Notes: a model not told the origin generated them from the sequence alone. A stretch of 5,406 nucleotides of DNA from a bacterium (GCA_030611285.1 JAUWQC010000077.1:1-5406); one strand, 5' to 3'. Numbered from the stretch's first letter, positions 1 to 4,632 are shown. Numbers and translations are program-made.

Positions 1-29
1 AGAAAATTTAGAAATAAAAATAAACATTT

Positions 30-92
30 CCGGACGAGCCTCAGATAACAGGAGCACCAGGAGCGGCATATCTAGCTCAAAACCTTCATTAA
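30..92 (+). pseudogene. C-terminal remnant of a BadF/BadG/BcrA/BcrD-type ATPase (copy 1)
   Basis: This frame encodes PDEPQITGAPGAAYLAQNLH and then TAA. The pattern P-x-x-P-Q-I-x-G-x-x-GAA-x-x-A is the usual extreme C-terminus of the BadF/BadG/BcrA/BcrD ATPase family (activators of 2-hydroxyacyl-CoA dehydratases and benzoyl-CoA reductases). Only about 21 codons remain: an in-frame TAA lies at 21-23 and there is no start. The usual LG before GAA is PG here. A second copy lies at 3686-3748, same strand, with 56 of 63 bases identical by my hand alignment. Family assignment rests on a short motif, so it is tentative; that it is a fragment and is duplicated is seen directly. Confidence 0.5.
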
Positions 93-188
93 TTTTTTAA
101 GAAAGCGAATTTCCCTAAGGGCAAACCATAGTTACAGCATATATGCTCCGTTATGCGAAGGATCGACTGCCTTTCTACCTAATGCTTC

Positions 189-686
189 TCATTCATTGAA
201 TCCTATCCACTCTGCCGATATCCCTTTTTTCATCCGTAGTACTGAATTGAGATAACCCACGTGATGTTGAATATGTCTTATTTGATTTAATACTCTATCA
301 GCTATCATCCATTTCTTGTTGAAAGCTACTTGCTCCTGCAACAGGGATTCTGGAGAGACAGTGGAAAGAAAAGATTTGTAGTCTTCAACAACCTTGTTCA
401 TGTATTCTTCAATCTGTTCCTTTGAGATATTTCCAGTTGGTGGCCTTTTCATTTCCAATGCTTCTTCGACGTGGAACTTCGGATATTCTATCGGCTTTGA
501 CCAGTCTCTAAGCCATGCATTGAACCAGAACAGTGTATGGTAGACTTGTTCCCAGATAGGAGGCATATCGTTTTCAGCATACCAAAGTTCATTAGAGTAA
601 AGTTCTATTACTTCTTTCAGCATCTCAAGTGAGGGATCCAATTGTCTTTTCAGTATGTGTACCATGTCTGGTTTTTTGGTATTCAT
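189..686 (-). CDS. DinB superfamily protein
   Basis: The 165-residue product is the usual size for the DinB/YfiT-like four-helix-bundle superfamily. These proteins bind a metal through three histidines and often act as thiol-dependent S-transferases or are uncharacterised. Here H50 (in VYHTLFWFN) and the H128-x3-H132 pair (in RHIQHH) match the expected ligands, one in helix 2 and two in the late helix. I place the start at the ATG ending at 686 (MNTKKP) because GGAAGGTG lies five bases upstream. In-frame GTG and ATG codons further up, at 716 and 701, lack such a site. The gene stands alone, diverges from the lipoprotein gene and converges on the activase remnant at 30-92. The superfamily is fairly sure; the reaction is unknown. 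It cannot be assumed to be DNA-damage inducible despite the name. Confidence 0.75.
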   Translation of the reverse strand: MNTKKPDMVHILKRQLDPSLEMLKEVIELYSNELWYAENDMPPIWEQVYHTLFWFNAWLRDWSKPIEYPKFHVEEALEMKRPPTGNISKEQIEEYMNKVVEDYKSFLSTVSPESLLQEQVAFNKKWMIADRVLNQIRHIQHHVGYLNSVLRMKKGISAEWIGFNE

Positions 687-796
687 GATTTCACCTTCCA
701 TTAATTCCTGCACCACCCCATGTTTCTGGGTTGAGTTTTTTAAAACTTTCGCGCCTGATCTTTCGGCTAACTACTAATAGACACTAACTTGCGTTT

Positions 797-825
797 ATCC
801 TACCAAAATGGAATAATATCCGCAA
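797..825 (-). promoter_or_regulatory. possible sigma70-type promoter for the DinB-like gene
   Basis: On the minus strand TTGCGG (820-825) and TAGGAT (797-802) are separated by 17 bases, about 105 bases upstream of the chosen start. Both hexamers are only partial matches. The inverted pair CTTGCG (788-793) / CGCAAG (821-826) encloses the promoter, so a regulator could act here. A competing candidate is the AT-rich TTTTAAAAA stretch nearer the gene at 736-745. Confidence 0.25.
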
Positions 826-866
826 GGTATCCTCTGCCCATCATGCCATCAGAAAAGAGTTGAAAA

Positions 867-895
867 TTGACGCTACCATTTATTTATGGTATTAT
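867..895 (+). promoter_or_regulatory. sigma70-type promoter with an inverted repeat in the spacer, upstream of the lipoprotein gene
   Basis: TTGACG (867-872) and TATTAT (890-895) are spaced by exactly 17 bases, each one base from consensus. The spacer and edge of the -10 hold TACCAT-TTATTT-ATGGTA (874-891), a 6-bp inverted repeat placed where a repressor would block polymerase. The predicted transcript would have a leader of roughly 110 bases. An alternative TATA-like element, ATATATAAAAG (about 955-965), lies closer to the gene. Confidence 0.5.
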
Positions 896-1015
896 AATTT
901 AATACTTTGAGTATTAGGTAAATTCGGTAATAACTGAAATTTATAGACGAAAGAATATATAAAAGCAATAGGTCTTTTTTTATTATTGAAGTATTTATCA
1001 AAAGGAGTGAGTAAG

Positions 1016-1549
1016 ATGGCAAGAAAAATATTTACTGTTATTGCTGTTTTGATGTTTATCCTGACGCTATCGTCCTGTCAGAAAGGCGTATCCCAGGAGG
1101 AATATGACGGGCTGAAAGCCCAACTGGATACTGCGAATAGTGAATATGACGGGCTGAAAGCCCAACTGGATACTGCGAATAGTGAGTATGACGGGCTGAA
1201 AGCCCAACTGGATACTGCAAATAGTGAGTTAAACTCATATAAAGAAAGTGCTGAACAGGCGGAAGCGGATCTTTCAGATTTGAAGAGCAATGTAGCAATT
1301 GCCAAGCAGTATGCTGATATACTCTCAGCTTTATTCAACATATCCGACCCAAATTCCCCGGGCACAGATGTGGAAAAGATGGTTGCGATCACTACGATGG
1401 TGAATAATACCGGAAATCAGGAACTGATTGATGAATTGAACAAGGTTATGAATGCTACGGGGAGCGATACTACGCAGAGCGATCAGGCCATGACCAACGT
1501 CTTTCAAATGCTGTTGAAGGGTATAGCCGATAATACGTCCGAGTTTTAA
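1016..1549 (+). CDS. predicted lipoprotein with tandem coiled-coil repeats
   Basis: The 177-residue product starts with a classic lipoprotein signal: a basic MARK, a hydrophobic stretch (residues 5-18) and lipobox LSSC with C21 as the predicted lipidated residue. Residues 29-70 are three exact copies of the 14-residue unit EYDGLKAQLDTANS, two heptads each, continuing into ELNSYKESAEQAEADLSDLKS, so residues 29 to about 95 should form a coiled coil. The rest (about 95-177) looks helical, with no motif I recognise. I chose ATG at 1016, not the in-frame TTG at 986, because GGAGTGA (1004-1010) sits just upstream and the signal peptide begins there. It likely sits on the outer face of the cytoplasmic membrane as a spacer or tether. 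Its role is unknown, and no neighbour suggests a partner. Confidence 0.75.
   Translation: MARKIFTVIAVLMFILTLSSCQKGVSQEEYDGLKAQLDTANSEYDGLKAQLDTANSEYDGLKAQLDTANSELNSYKESAEQAEADLSDLKSNVAIAKQYADILSALFNISDPNSPGTDVEKMVAITTMVNNTGNQELIDELNKVMNATGSDTTQSDQAMTNVFQMLLKGIADNTSEF
1100..1225 (+). repeat. three tandem 42-bp repeats inside the lipoprotein gene
   Basis: The units are 1100-1141, 1142-1183 and 1184-1225. They differ only at two silent third positions in the last copy (GAA/GAG and GCG/GCA). Each encodes EYDGLKAQLDTANS, and each carries the short perfect hairpin GGGCT-GAA-AGCCC (1109-1121, 1151-1163, 1193-1205). Such high identity points to recent expansion by slippage or unequal recombination, and copy number probably varies between strains. 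Confidence 0.95.
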
Positions 1550-1570
1550 TGTTTTTGTTTAATGTTTTTG
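1545..1570 (+). repeat. 13-bp exact tandem duplication across the lipoprotein stop codon
   Basis: TTTAATGTTTTTG occurs twice back to back (1545-1557, 1558-1570). The first copy contains the TAA stop (1547-1549). The T-rich tract could aid transcript ending, but no stable hairpin precedes it, so I do not call it a terminator. Confidence 0.8.
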
Positions 1571-1579
1571 AATACACCG

Positions 1580-1605
1580 GACTTATAACTTCTGTAGTTT
1601 AAGTC
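1580..1605. repeat. inverted repeat downstream of the lipoprotein gene
   Basis: GACTTA-T-AACT (1580-1590) pairs with AGTT-TAAGTC (1596-1605) as a 10-bp stem with one bulged T and a five-base loop. It is followed on the plus strand by TACC and a run of A, not T, so it does not look like a Rho-independent terminator in either direction. Confidence 0.45.
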
Positions 1606-1666
1606 TACCAAAAAAAATGTTAAAGTTACTATAAAGTTTACCCTAATTATATTACTGGGACTGACG

Positions 1667-1764
1667 CTTGCTGATTTTTTGTCCTAAATACCCTGTTTTT
1701 TTATATTTATAATGCAAAAATACAGGTAAATACCTGCTTTATGCTTGTAGACGCCAAAAGCAAG
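1667..1764. repeat. nested imperfect palindrome in the intergenic region
   Basis: Outer arms CTTGCT (1667-1672) and AGCAAG (1759-1764) enclose an inner stem CCTGTTTTTTT (1692-1702) with AAAAATACAGG (1716-1726; 10 of 11 paired). A perfect CAGGTA-AA-TACCTG (1723-1736) shares bases with that inner stem, so the two hairpins exclude each other. This could be a small palindromic mobile remnant, a decayed recombination site or a structured leader. No coding frame of interest crosses it. Confidence 0.4.
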
Positions 1765-1787
1765 TTATTATTAATTTAATATCTTTT

Positions 1788-1814
1788 AAGGTTCAAGTCC
1801 TACTCGTGGAGCTA
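1788..1814 (+). other. tRNA 3'-end-like fragment
   Basis: The stretch has a T-loop consensus TTCAAGT (1792-1798), then CCTAC as the 3' T-stem strand, a seven-base acceptor-like strand TCGTGGA, and GCTA in place of G-CCA. The 5' T-stem strand is degraded, with only three of five pairs possible, and no D-arm, anticodon arm or 5' acceptor strand is found upstream. It is not a working tRNA gene. The ending resembles bacterial tRNA-Asn (…GGAGCCA). Such 3' fragments are typical leftovers of integration at tRNA genes. Chance resemblance is possible. Confidence 0.3.
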
Positions 1815-2232
1815 ACTGAATTTGTAAACTAAAGCTTTTCTATTATGGGGAAGAAAATTTTAATTTTCTTGTTTTTAATTATCTTTTCTATATCCACCCA
1901 AGATCCTATTCCTCTGGTAGTAGTTTCTATAACAATTTAACTCATTCTCATTAGTTTTAAGAATGAAAATTCACTATAGTTGATTCTTTATAATTGATGG
2001 GAAAACAAAATAAACTAATTCAAAATTTTCAGCTGTGAATTTAATATGTTATGCAATTAATTTAAATTTGGATATAATATTAATTGAATGGTTCAATGGT
2101 GATATACTCCTAGGAATTTATTCTACCGTTGAATAATCATTTATAGCAATGGTTTGAATTGATATGTGAGAAAATACCAGATAGAAAAAAAGTGCTTGAG
2201 TTTATCCCATTTTTACAACAAGGAGAAAATCA
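1815..2232. other. long AT-rich stretch without a convincing gene
   Basis: No intact gene is seen here. It contains the inverted repeat CATTCT…AGAATG (1943-1948 and 1960-1965). It also holds an imperfect direct repeat, AATGGTTCAATGGTGATAT (2087-2105) against AATGGTTTGAATTGATAT (2148-2165), which may belong to the control region of the following antitoxin gene. A TATAAT hexamer lies near 2073 without a good -35. A frame open from 2147 to 2287 reads FELICEKIPDRKKVLEFIPFL in part. It looks protein-like, has no good start and overlaps the next gene, so it may be the tail of a lost gene. Confidence 0.4.
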
Positions 2233-2529
2233 ATGGATAGAAGAGAGGAATTACGGAAAACAGCTGAAAGATGCGTCTGGGTATTAAAAGATAAATATAA
2301 AGTAAAAAAAGTCTTTCTTATTGGATCTTTAGTCACAGGTTTTATTCATGAAAGATCAGATATTGACTTAGTTGTAGAGGGTTTATCTTCAGATCTTTAT
2401 ATGAAAGCCCTAACCGATTTATGGGATCTCTTACCTACTGGAGTAGAACTCAATCTTATTCCTTATGAGGATGCCTTTGAAAATTTAAAAGAGGAAACCC
2501 TCAAAGAAGGAGAACTTATATATGGATAA
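2233..2529 (+). CDS. MNT-type nucleotidyltransferase antitoxin (MntA-like)
   Basis: The 98-residue product is a minimal nucleotidyltransferase. It carries the family motif G31-S32-x10-D43-x-D45 (GSLVTGFIHERSDIDL), with E72 in VELNLI as the likely third metal-binding acid. Proteins of this group act as antitoxins to HEPN RNases: MntA-type enzymes transfer AMP to the HepT toxin and switch it off. The start is supported by AAGGAG (2220-2225) seven bases upstream of ATG. The last codons overlap the ATG of the following HEPN reading frame by eight bases, the normal operon layout. Because that partner is truncated, this antitoxin is probably orphaned. Codon use is A-rich, unlike the lipoprotein gene, which suggests a separate origin. 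Confidence 0.85.
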   Translation: MDRREELRKTAERCVWVLKDKYKVKKVFLIGSLVTGFIHERSDIDLVVEGLSSDLYMKALTDLWDLLPTGVELNLIPYEDAFENLKEETLKEGELIYG

Positions 2530-2671
2530 AGAAAACTTGAAAAAACAAGTAGAAGTTGAAATATGGAATCTGGAAAGATTGGTCAAAGAAATGATAGAGA
2601 TCACTGATAAAATTGCCGGTGAGTTTTCTGGCTACTATTATAAATACAGAAGTTGCAAATTTAGTTATTAA
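2522..2671 (+). pseudogene. truncated HEPN toxin (HepT-like), partner of the MNT gene
   Basis: The frame begins MDKENLKKQVEVEIWNLERL, continues as an amphipathic helix to about residue 33 (…EITDKIAGE), then runs into FSGYYYKYRSCKFSY and a TAA. Place in the operon, the overlapping ATG and the N-terminal helix fit the HepT-like HEPN toxins encoded after MNT antitoxins. Those are normally well over 100 residues and carry the R-x4-6-H RNase motif near the C-terminus. That motif and the second half of the fold are absent within these 49 residues, and I found no continuation in the other frames downstream. The sequence probably joins unrelated DNA around 2620-2630, consistent with a deletion or insertion. 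It should be inactive. Confidence 0.6.
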
Positions 2672-2710
2672 AGTTTTTATTCTAATTCAAATCAAATGTT
2701 ATCAACATCG

Positions 2711-2727
2711 TCCAGTCCGCGGAGCCA
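2711..2727 (+). other. tRNA-Asn 3'-end-like fragment including CCA
   Basis: TCCAGTCCGCGGAGCCA fits the layout of a bacterial tRNA-Asn 3' end: the TC of the T-loop side, T-stem CCAGT, acceptor CCGCGGA, discriminator G and CCA. It is a GC-rich island in AT-rich DNA and includes the perfect palindrome TCCGCGGA (2716-2723). The rest of a tRNA is missing. With the fragment at 1788-1814 it flanks the MNT/HEPN pair in the same orientation, with 13 of 19 bases matching over the aligned ends. It could be an attachment-site remnant. A chance match cannot be ruled out from 17 bases. Confidence 0.3.
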
Positions 2728-2856
2728 ATTTTGATGACTAATCCCATTAATACATGTAATGGCACTTCTAAAAATAAAGTAAAAATAGTTTAAGTGAAAT
2801 GTTCTCAAGAAATTAGCAAAATTTTGAACACTTTTTAAATAAAACACATCTTCCAC

Positions 2857-2925
2857 TTGTAAAAAAAATAATAATTATATAATGTGTATATGATTTATAC
2901 AATTTATACAATATATACCAATTGT
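2857..2925 (+). promoter_or_regulatory. promoter and operator-like repeats of the RHH/PIN operon
   Basis: A perfect TATAAT (2878-2883) follows a weak TTGTAA (2857-2862; 15-base spacer). Around the expected start of transcription lie the inverted repeat TGTATA-TGATT-TATACA (2885-2901), three tandem 9-mers ATTTATACA, ATTTATACA, ATATATACC (2893-2919), and ACAAT…ATTGT (2908-2925). Ribbon-helix-helix antitoxins repress their own operons by binding such short repeats, so this is the likely autoregulatory site. The 300 bases between the HEPN remnant and the next gene hold nothing else except the tRNA-like fragment. Confidence 0.5.
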
Positions 2926-2971
2926 GTAATTAATCTAATAGAAAACCATAATAAAAGTTAACTTAATAATT

Positions 2972-3220
2972 ATGAAAAAGCAATTAATTATAAGAATAGA
3001 TGAAGAATTAAAAAGTAAGTTTTCTAAAATTGCAAGAATTGAAGGCAAGACAGTAAGTGAAAAGATTAGGGAACTTGTAAGTAATTATACTGCAGAGAAT
3101 GACTTTGCAACTGCAGTTGACAGCCTCTGGGACAGGATTTCAGAAAAAATTGAAAGCAGCGGGTTTAAACTGGAAGATATTGATAGAAAAATAAAGGAAA
3201 CCAGGAGCGGAAAAAAATAA
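2972..3220 (+). CDS. ribbon-helix-helix (CopG/Arc-like) antitoxin
   Basis: The 82-residue product opens with a beta-strand KQLIIRID followed by helix EELKSKFSKIARIEG and a second helix TVSEKIRELVSNY. This is the strand-helix-helix DNA-binding fold of CopG/Arc-type antitoxins (residues 3-38). The charged, mostly helical C-terminal half (about 42-82) is the part that in such proteins wraps and blocks the toxin. The PIN-domain frame follows directly, with the antitoxin stop TAA overlapping its presumed first codon, so the two form one operon. No Shine-Dalgarno sequence stands before ATG 2972, which is unusual next to the other genes here. It probably represses its own promoter through the repeats at 2885-2925. 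Confidence 0.8.
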   Translation: MKKQLIIRIDEELKSKFSKIARIEGKTVSEKIRELVSNYTAENDFATAVDSLWDRISEKIESSGFKLEDIDRKIKETRSGKK

Positions 3221-3627
3221 AAGTAGTAATAGACACCAATATATTTATATCATCTTTTTTTAATAAGAAAGGCAATCCCAGGAAGATAATAAACCTATGG
3301 AAAGAAGAAAAAATACAATTATGTATTTCCAGTGAAATACTCGAGGAATATCTTGAAGTCTTATCCAGATTTGGACTTGCCGGTGAACCGGAACTTAAAG
3401 AACTTTTAAACCTCTTTAAAAGACAGGTTAATATTTTATATAAACCAATCACAATAAAAATTGCACTGGCAAAAAATGATCCAGATGACAATAAATTCAT
3501 AGAATGTGCTGTTACCAATAAAGCAGATTATATTATTTCAGGTGACAATCATTTGCTGAGTTTAAGAGAGTATGAGAATATAAAAATTCTAAGCCCAAAA
3601 GAGTTTTTAAACCATTATAATTTATAA
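3217..3627 (+). CDS. PIN-domain toxin of the COG1569 type, with apparent ATA start
   Basis: The 136-codon frame reads (I/M)KVVIDTNIFISSF…, the typical start of PIN-family toxins of the COG1569/TIGR00305 type, and runs full length to NHYNL. Acidic residues expected for the Mg-dependent RNase site are present: D6 (IDTN), E40/E44 (SSEILEEYLEV), D91 (NDPDDNKFIECA) and D110 (ISGDNHLL). The frame has no ATG, GTG or TTG at its head. An upstream stop lies at 3184-3186, and the codon where relatives begin is ATA at 3217, overlapping the antitoxin stop (ATAA where ATGA is usual). GGAG at 3204-3207 is well placed for it. Either ATA is used as a weak start, or an ATG-to-ATA change has silenced the toxin. 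No frameshift or internal stop is present, so any silencing is recent. Confidence 0.75.
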   Translation: MKVVIDTNIFISSFFNKKGNPRKIINLWKEEKIQLCISSEILEEYLEVLSRFGLAGEPELKELLNLFKRQVNILYKPITIKIALAKNDPDDNKFIECAVTNKADYIISGDNHLLSLREYENIKILSPKEFLNHYNL

Positions 3628-3679
3628 GAGTTTATAATTGATATTAATAAGCATAAAAACAGTATTTGCTTCTAGATTT

Positions 3680-3748
3680 ATGAGCCCGGACGAGCCTCAA
3701 ATAACAGGAGAACTGGGAGCAGCATATCTAGCTCAACGCCTTCATTAA
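3680..3748 (+). pseudogene. C-terminal remnant of a BadF/BadG/BcrA/BcrD-type ATPase (copy 2)
   Basis: This encodes M-S-PDEPQITGELGAAYLAQ-R-L-H and TAA. It is the second copy of the remnant at 30-92 and the better preserved one, since it keeps the family's LGAA. Matching sequence appears to continue past the stop (a T-run and AATTTC) to about 3780, compared with about 120 in copy 1. Upstream the two copies share nothing obvious. Although an ATG happens to precede the motif, 22 codons of a C-terminus are not a functional gene. Both copies are followed within about 100-140 bases by the 3' end of a minus-strand gene. Confidence 0.5.
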
Positions 3749-3859
3749 CTTTTTCAAGGTAATAAATTTCATCTTCCCTGCTTGAGATTTTACCATCCAG
3801 TTAAATGTTTGAGTACTGTTTTAAGATTTTGATATAAAAGATTTAGAAGTATTTAGATA

Positions 3860-3886
3860 TTTGTTCGCTGGATTGATTTGTTATTT
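3860..3886 (-). other. degenerate half attC site after vapC
   Basis: Read on the minus strand, AAATAAC (3880-3886, a poor match to the R'' box RYYYAAC) leads into AAATCAATCCAGCGAAC. The ten bases TCCAGCGAAC occur identically in the attC-like site at 4627-4686 at the same place in the arm. It starts one base after the vapC stop, as cassette attC sites usually do. The opposite arm and R' box are not recognisable; the best remaining partner is CTGGATGG about 60 bases further on. I read it as the left half of a truncated attC. Confidence 0.4.
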
Positions 3887-3887
3887 A

Positions 3888-4250
3888 TTAATATTTATAC
3901 GCTATCCCTAATATTGAAGCTTCATGATGTAACTTGGTATCCAAAGTCCATAGAGAGACTTCACTTAATAGCGCAACTGCAAGAAGATGAACATCAATAA
4001 GGCCAAGACCTTTACCTATTAAGTTCCTTTTCTCAATGAATAATAATACTTCTTTATTGTCTATCACGTCAACCATAGGCAGAGAACTAAGCAATGACAA
4101 GATTATCCTTCTATTCTTAATATTACCACATGCAAGTTCTCCAATAATAAAAGGATGGCAATCTACATCACCATCATTTAGGAGTTGCTCAAGTTTAGAA
4201 TTACCATTGCGAAAATGAGAAACCCATATTGATGTATCAACAAGAATCAT
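3888..4250 (-). CDS. vapC: VapC-type PIN-domain RNase toxin
   Basis: The 120-residue product is a full-length VapC. It starts MILVDTSIWVSHFRNG with catalytic D5, has E38 in PFIIGELACGNI, D86 in GLGLIDVHLLA and D104 in LWTLDTKLH: the four acids that hold Mg in PIN RNases. VapC toxins cut specific RNAs, often initiator tRNA or ribosomal RNA, and stop translation. Its ATG overlaps the vapB stop by one base (TAATG), so the pair is translationally coupled. No separate promoter is needed. The stop is followed at once by a degenerate attC half-site, which suggests that vapBC entered as an integron cassette, a setting where toxin-antitoxin pairs are common and may stabilise the array. Confidence 0.9.
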   Translation of the reverse strand: MILVDTSIWVSHFRNGNSKLEQLLNDGDVDCHPFIIGELACGNIKNRRIILSLLSSLPMVDVIDNKEVLLFIEKRNLIGKGLGLIDVHLLAVALLSEVSLWTLDTKLHHEASILGIAYKY

Positions 4251-4441
4251 TATTTTACTCTCATACGAGGTATAATATGTAAGTTCTTTTCAGTTCCTCC
4301 CAATTTAGCCAGCCTTTTACTGCTTTCTCTAGCAATTAATGCTTCCAAGCCTAATCTGACTAGAGTAGTTTTCTCTTTAATTCCTGTGAGTTTTGACACC
4401 TTTTCAATCAAGTCATCTCTAATATTTAATGTTGTTCTCAT
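4250..4441 (-). CDS. vapB: VapB-type antitoxin (DUF2191 / VapB_antitoxin family)
   Basis: The 63-residue protein begins MRTTLNIRDDLIEKVSKLTGIKEKTTLVRLGLEALIARES, a ribbon-helix-helix domain of the VapB family. The conserved TGIKEKT turn and the RLAKLGG segment (residues 43-49) are followed by a short toxin-binding tail. I choose ATG ending at 4441 because AAGGAGT (4448-4454) lies six bases upstream and family members start with MRTT; an in-frame upstream extension to 4498 would read through the promoter. It should neutralise VapC and repress its own operon through the palindromes at 4455-4471 and 4477-4495. Confidence 0.9.
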   Translation of the reverse strand: MRTTLNIRDDLIEKVSKLTGIKEKTTLVRLGLEALIARESSKRLAKLGGTEKNLHIIPRMRVK

Positions 4442-4454
4442 AAAGTAACTCCTT

Positions 4455-4503
4455 ACATATAATATATATGTATTATTATGCATTAAATATGCATACATAT
4501 CAA
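4455..4503 (-). promoter_or_regulatory. vapBC promoter with two palindromic operators
   Basis: On the minus strand TTGATA (4498-4503) and CATAAT (4475-4480) are separated by 17 bases, each one base from consensus. The spacer and the -10 are covered by TATGCAT-TAAAT-ATGCATA (4477-4495). A second palindrome, ACATATA-ATA-TATATGT (4455-4471), sits over the expected transcription start. This is a textbook arrangement for an autorepressed toxin-antitoxin operon, and it gives the cassette its own promoter. Confidence 0.7.
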
Positions 4504-4512
4504 GTTTTTATT

Positions 4513-4584
4513 TTAGAACGTCAAAGCTCACCTGCCACTATGAAGTGCAGCGGAATAGCGGTCAGGTACAACAAATAGTTAGAT
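4513..4584 (-). other. attC: attC-like integron recombination site (site 2)
   Basis: Read on the minus strand the site opens with ATCTAAC, a perfect R'' box (RYYYAAC). It then has an imperfect palindrome whose arms in plus coordinates are ACCTGCCACTAT (4530-4541) and ATAGCGGTCAGGT (4555-4567), and ends …GAGCTTTGAC-GTT. One T (4562) is extrahelical on the plus strand and one pair is mismatched. The closing R' box is GTTCTAA, which matches RYYYAAC/GTTRRRY rules only in GTT, so the DNA joined here may not be standard cassette DNA. The GTTG…CTGACCGC / GAGCTTTGACGTT pattern is that of common environmental attC sites. Confidence 0.65.
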
Positions 4585-4632
4585 ACTCTTACCAGTAATA
4601 GCTTTAGCTACATTAACCACAAGAAACTCTAA
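4579..4632 (-). pseudogene. tail of a lost cassette gene between the two attC sites
   Basis: Between the sites the minus strand reads LEFLVVNVAKAITGKSI and then TAA, the stop lying inside the R'' box of site 2. The frame begins exactly at the expected G/TT cut of site 1 and has no start codon or ribosome binding site. It looks like the last codons of a gene whose body is gone, leaving a cassette of about 113 bases that is mostly attC. The original product is not recognisable. Confidence 0.35.

Noticed and set aside
136..155. Perfect palindrome AGCATATATGCT followed by CGTTATGC, considered as a further attC after the DinB gene.
   Set aside because: It shares nine bases with attC site 1 but lacks an R'' box, a GC-rich stem and extrahelical bases, and its orientation disagrees with the DinB gene.
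949..966. CGAAAG plus ATATATAAAAG read as an archaeal BRE/TATA promoter; a similar CGAAAG-TTTTAAAAA lies before the DinB gene.
   Set aside because: AT-rich DNA gives such matches easily, and spaced -35/-10 pairs, Shine-Dalgarno sites and attC sites favour a bacterial reading. Archaeal origin is kept only as an alternative.
1056..1392. Minus-strand open frames of 80 and 104 codons opposite the lipoprotein gene.
   Set aside because: Their repetitive products are mirror images of the 42-bp repeats of the plus-strand gene, which has the signal peptide, ribosome binding site and promoter.
1550..1616. Rho-independent terminator for the lipoprotein gene.
   Set aside because: The T-rich tract comes before the hairpin and the hairpin is followed by A, so neither orientation has a stem followed by a T-run.
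2147..2287. Frame containing EKIPDRKKVLEFIPFLQQ upstream of and overlapping the MNT gene.
   Set aside because: It has no usable start, runs 55 bases into a well-supported gene and is only 46 codons long; at most a lost gene's tail.
2619..2744. Another frame open through the HEPN remnant and the tRNA-like segment, considered as a frameshifted continuation of the toxin.
   Set aside because: The residues do not resemble the rest of a HEPN domain and contain no R-x4-6-H motif.
3165..3518. Minus-strand 117-codon open frame.
   Set aside because: It lies opposite the RHH/PIN operon and has no family motif; the plus-strand PIN frame explains the coding signal.
4036..4218. Plus-strand 60-codon open frame.
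   Set aside because: It lies entirely opposite vapC, which is well supported by its motifs.
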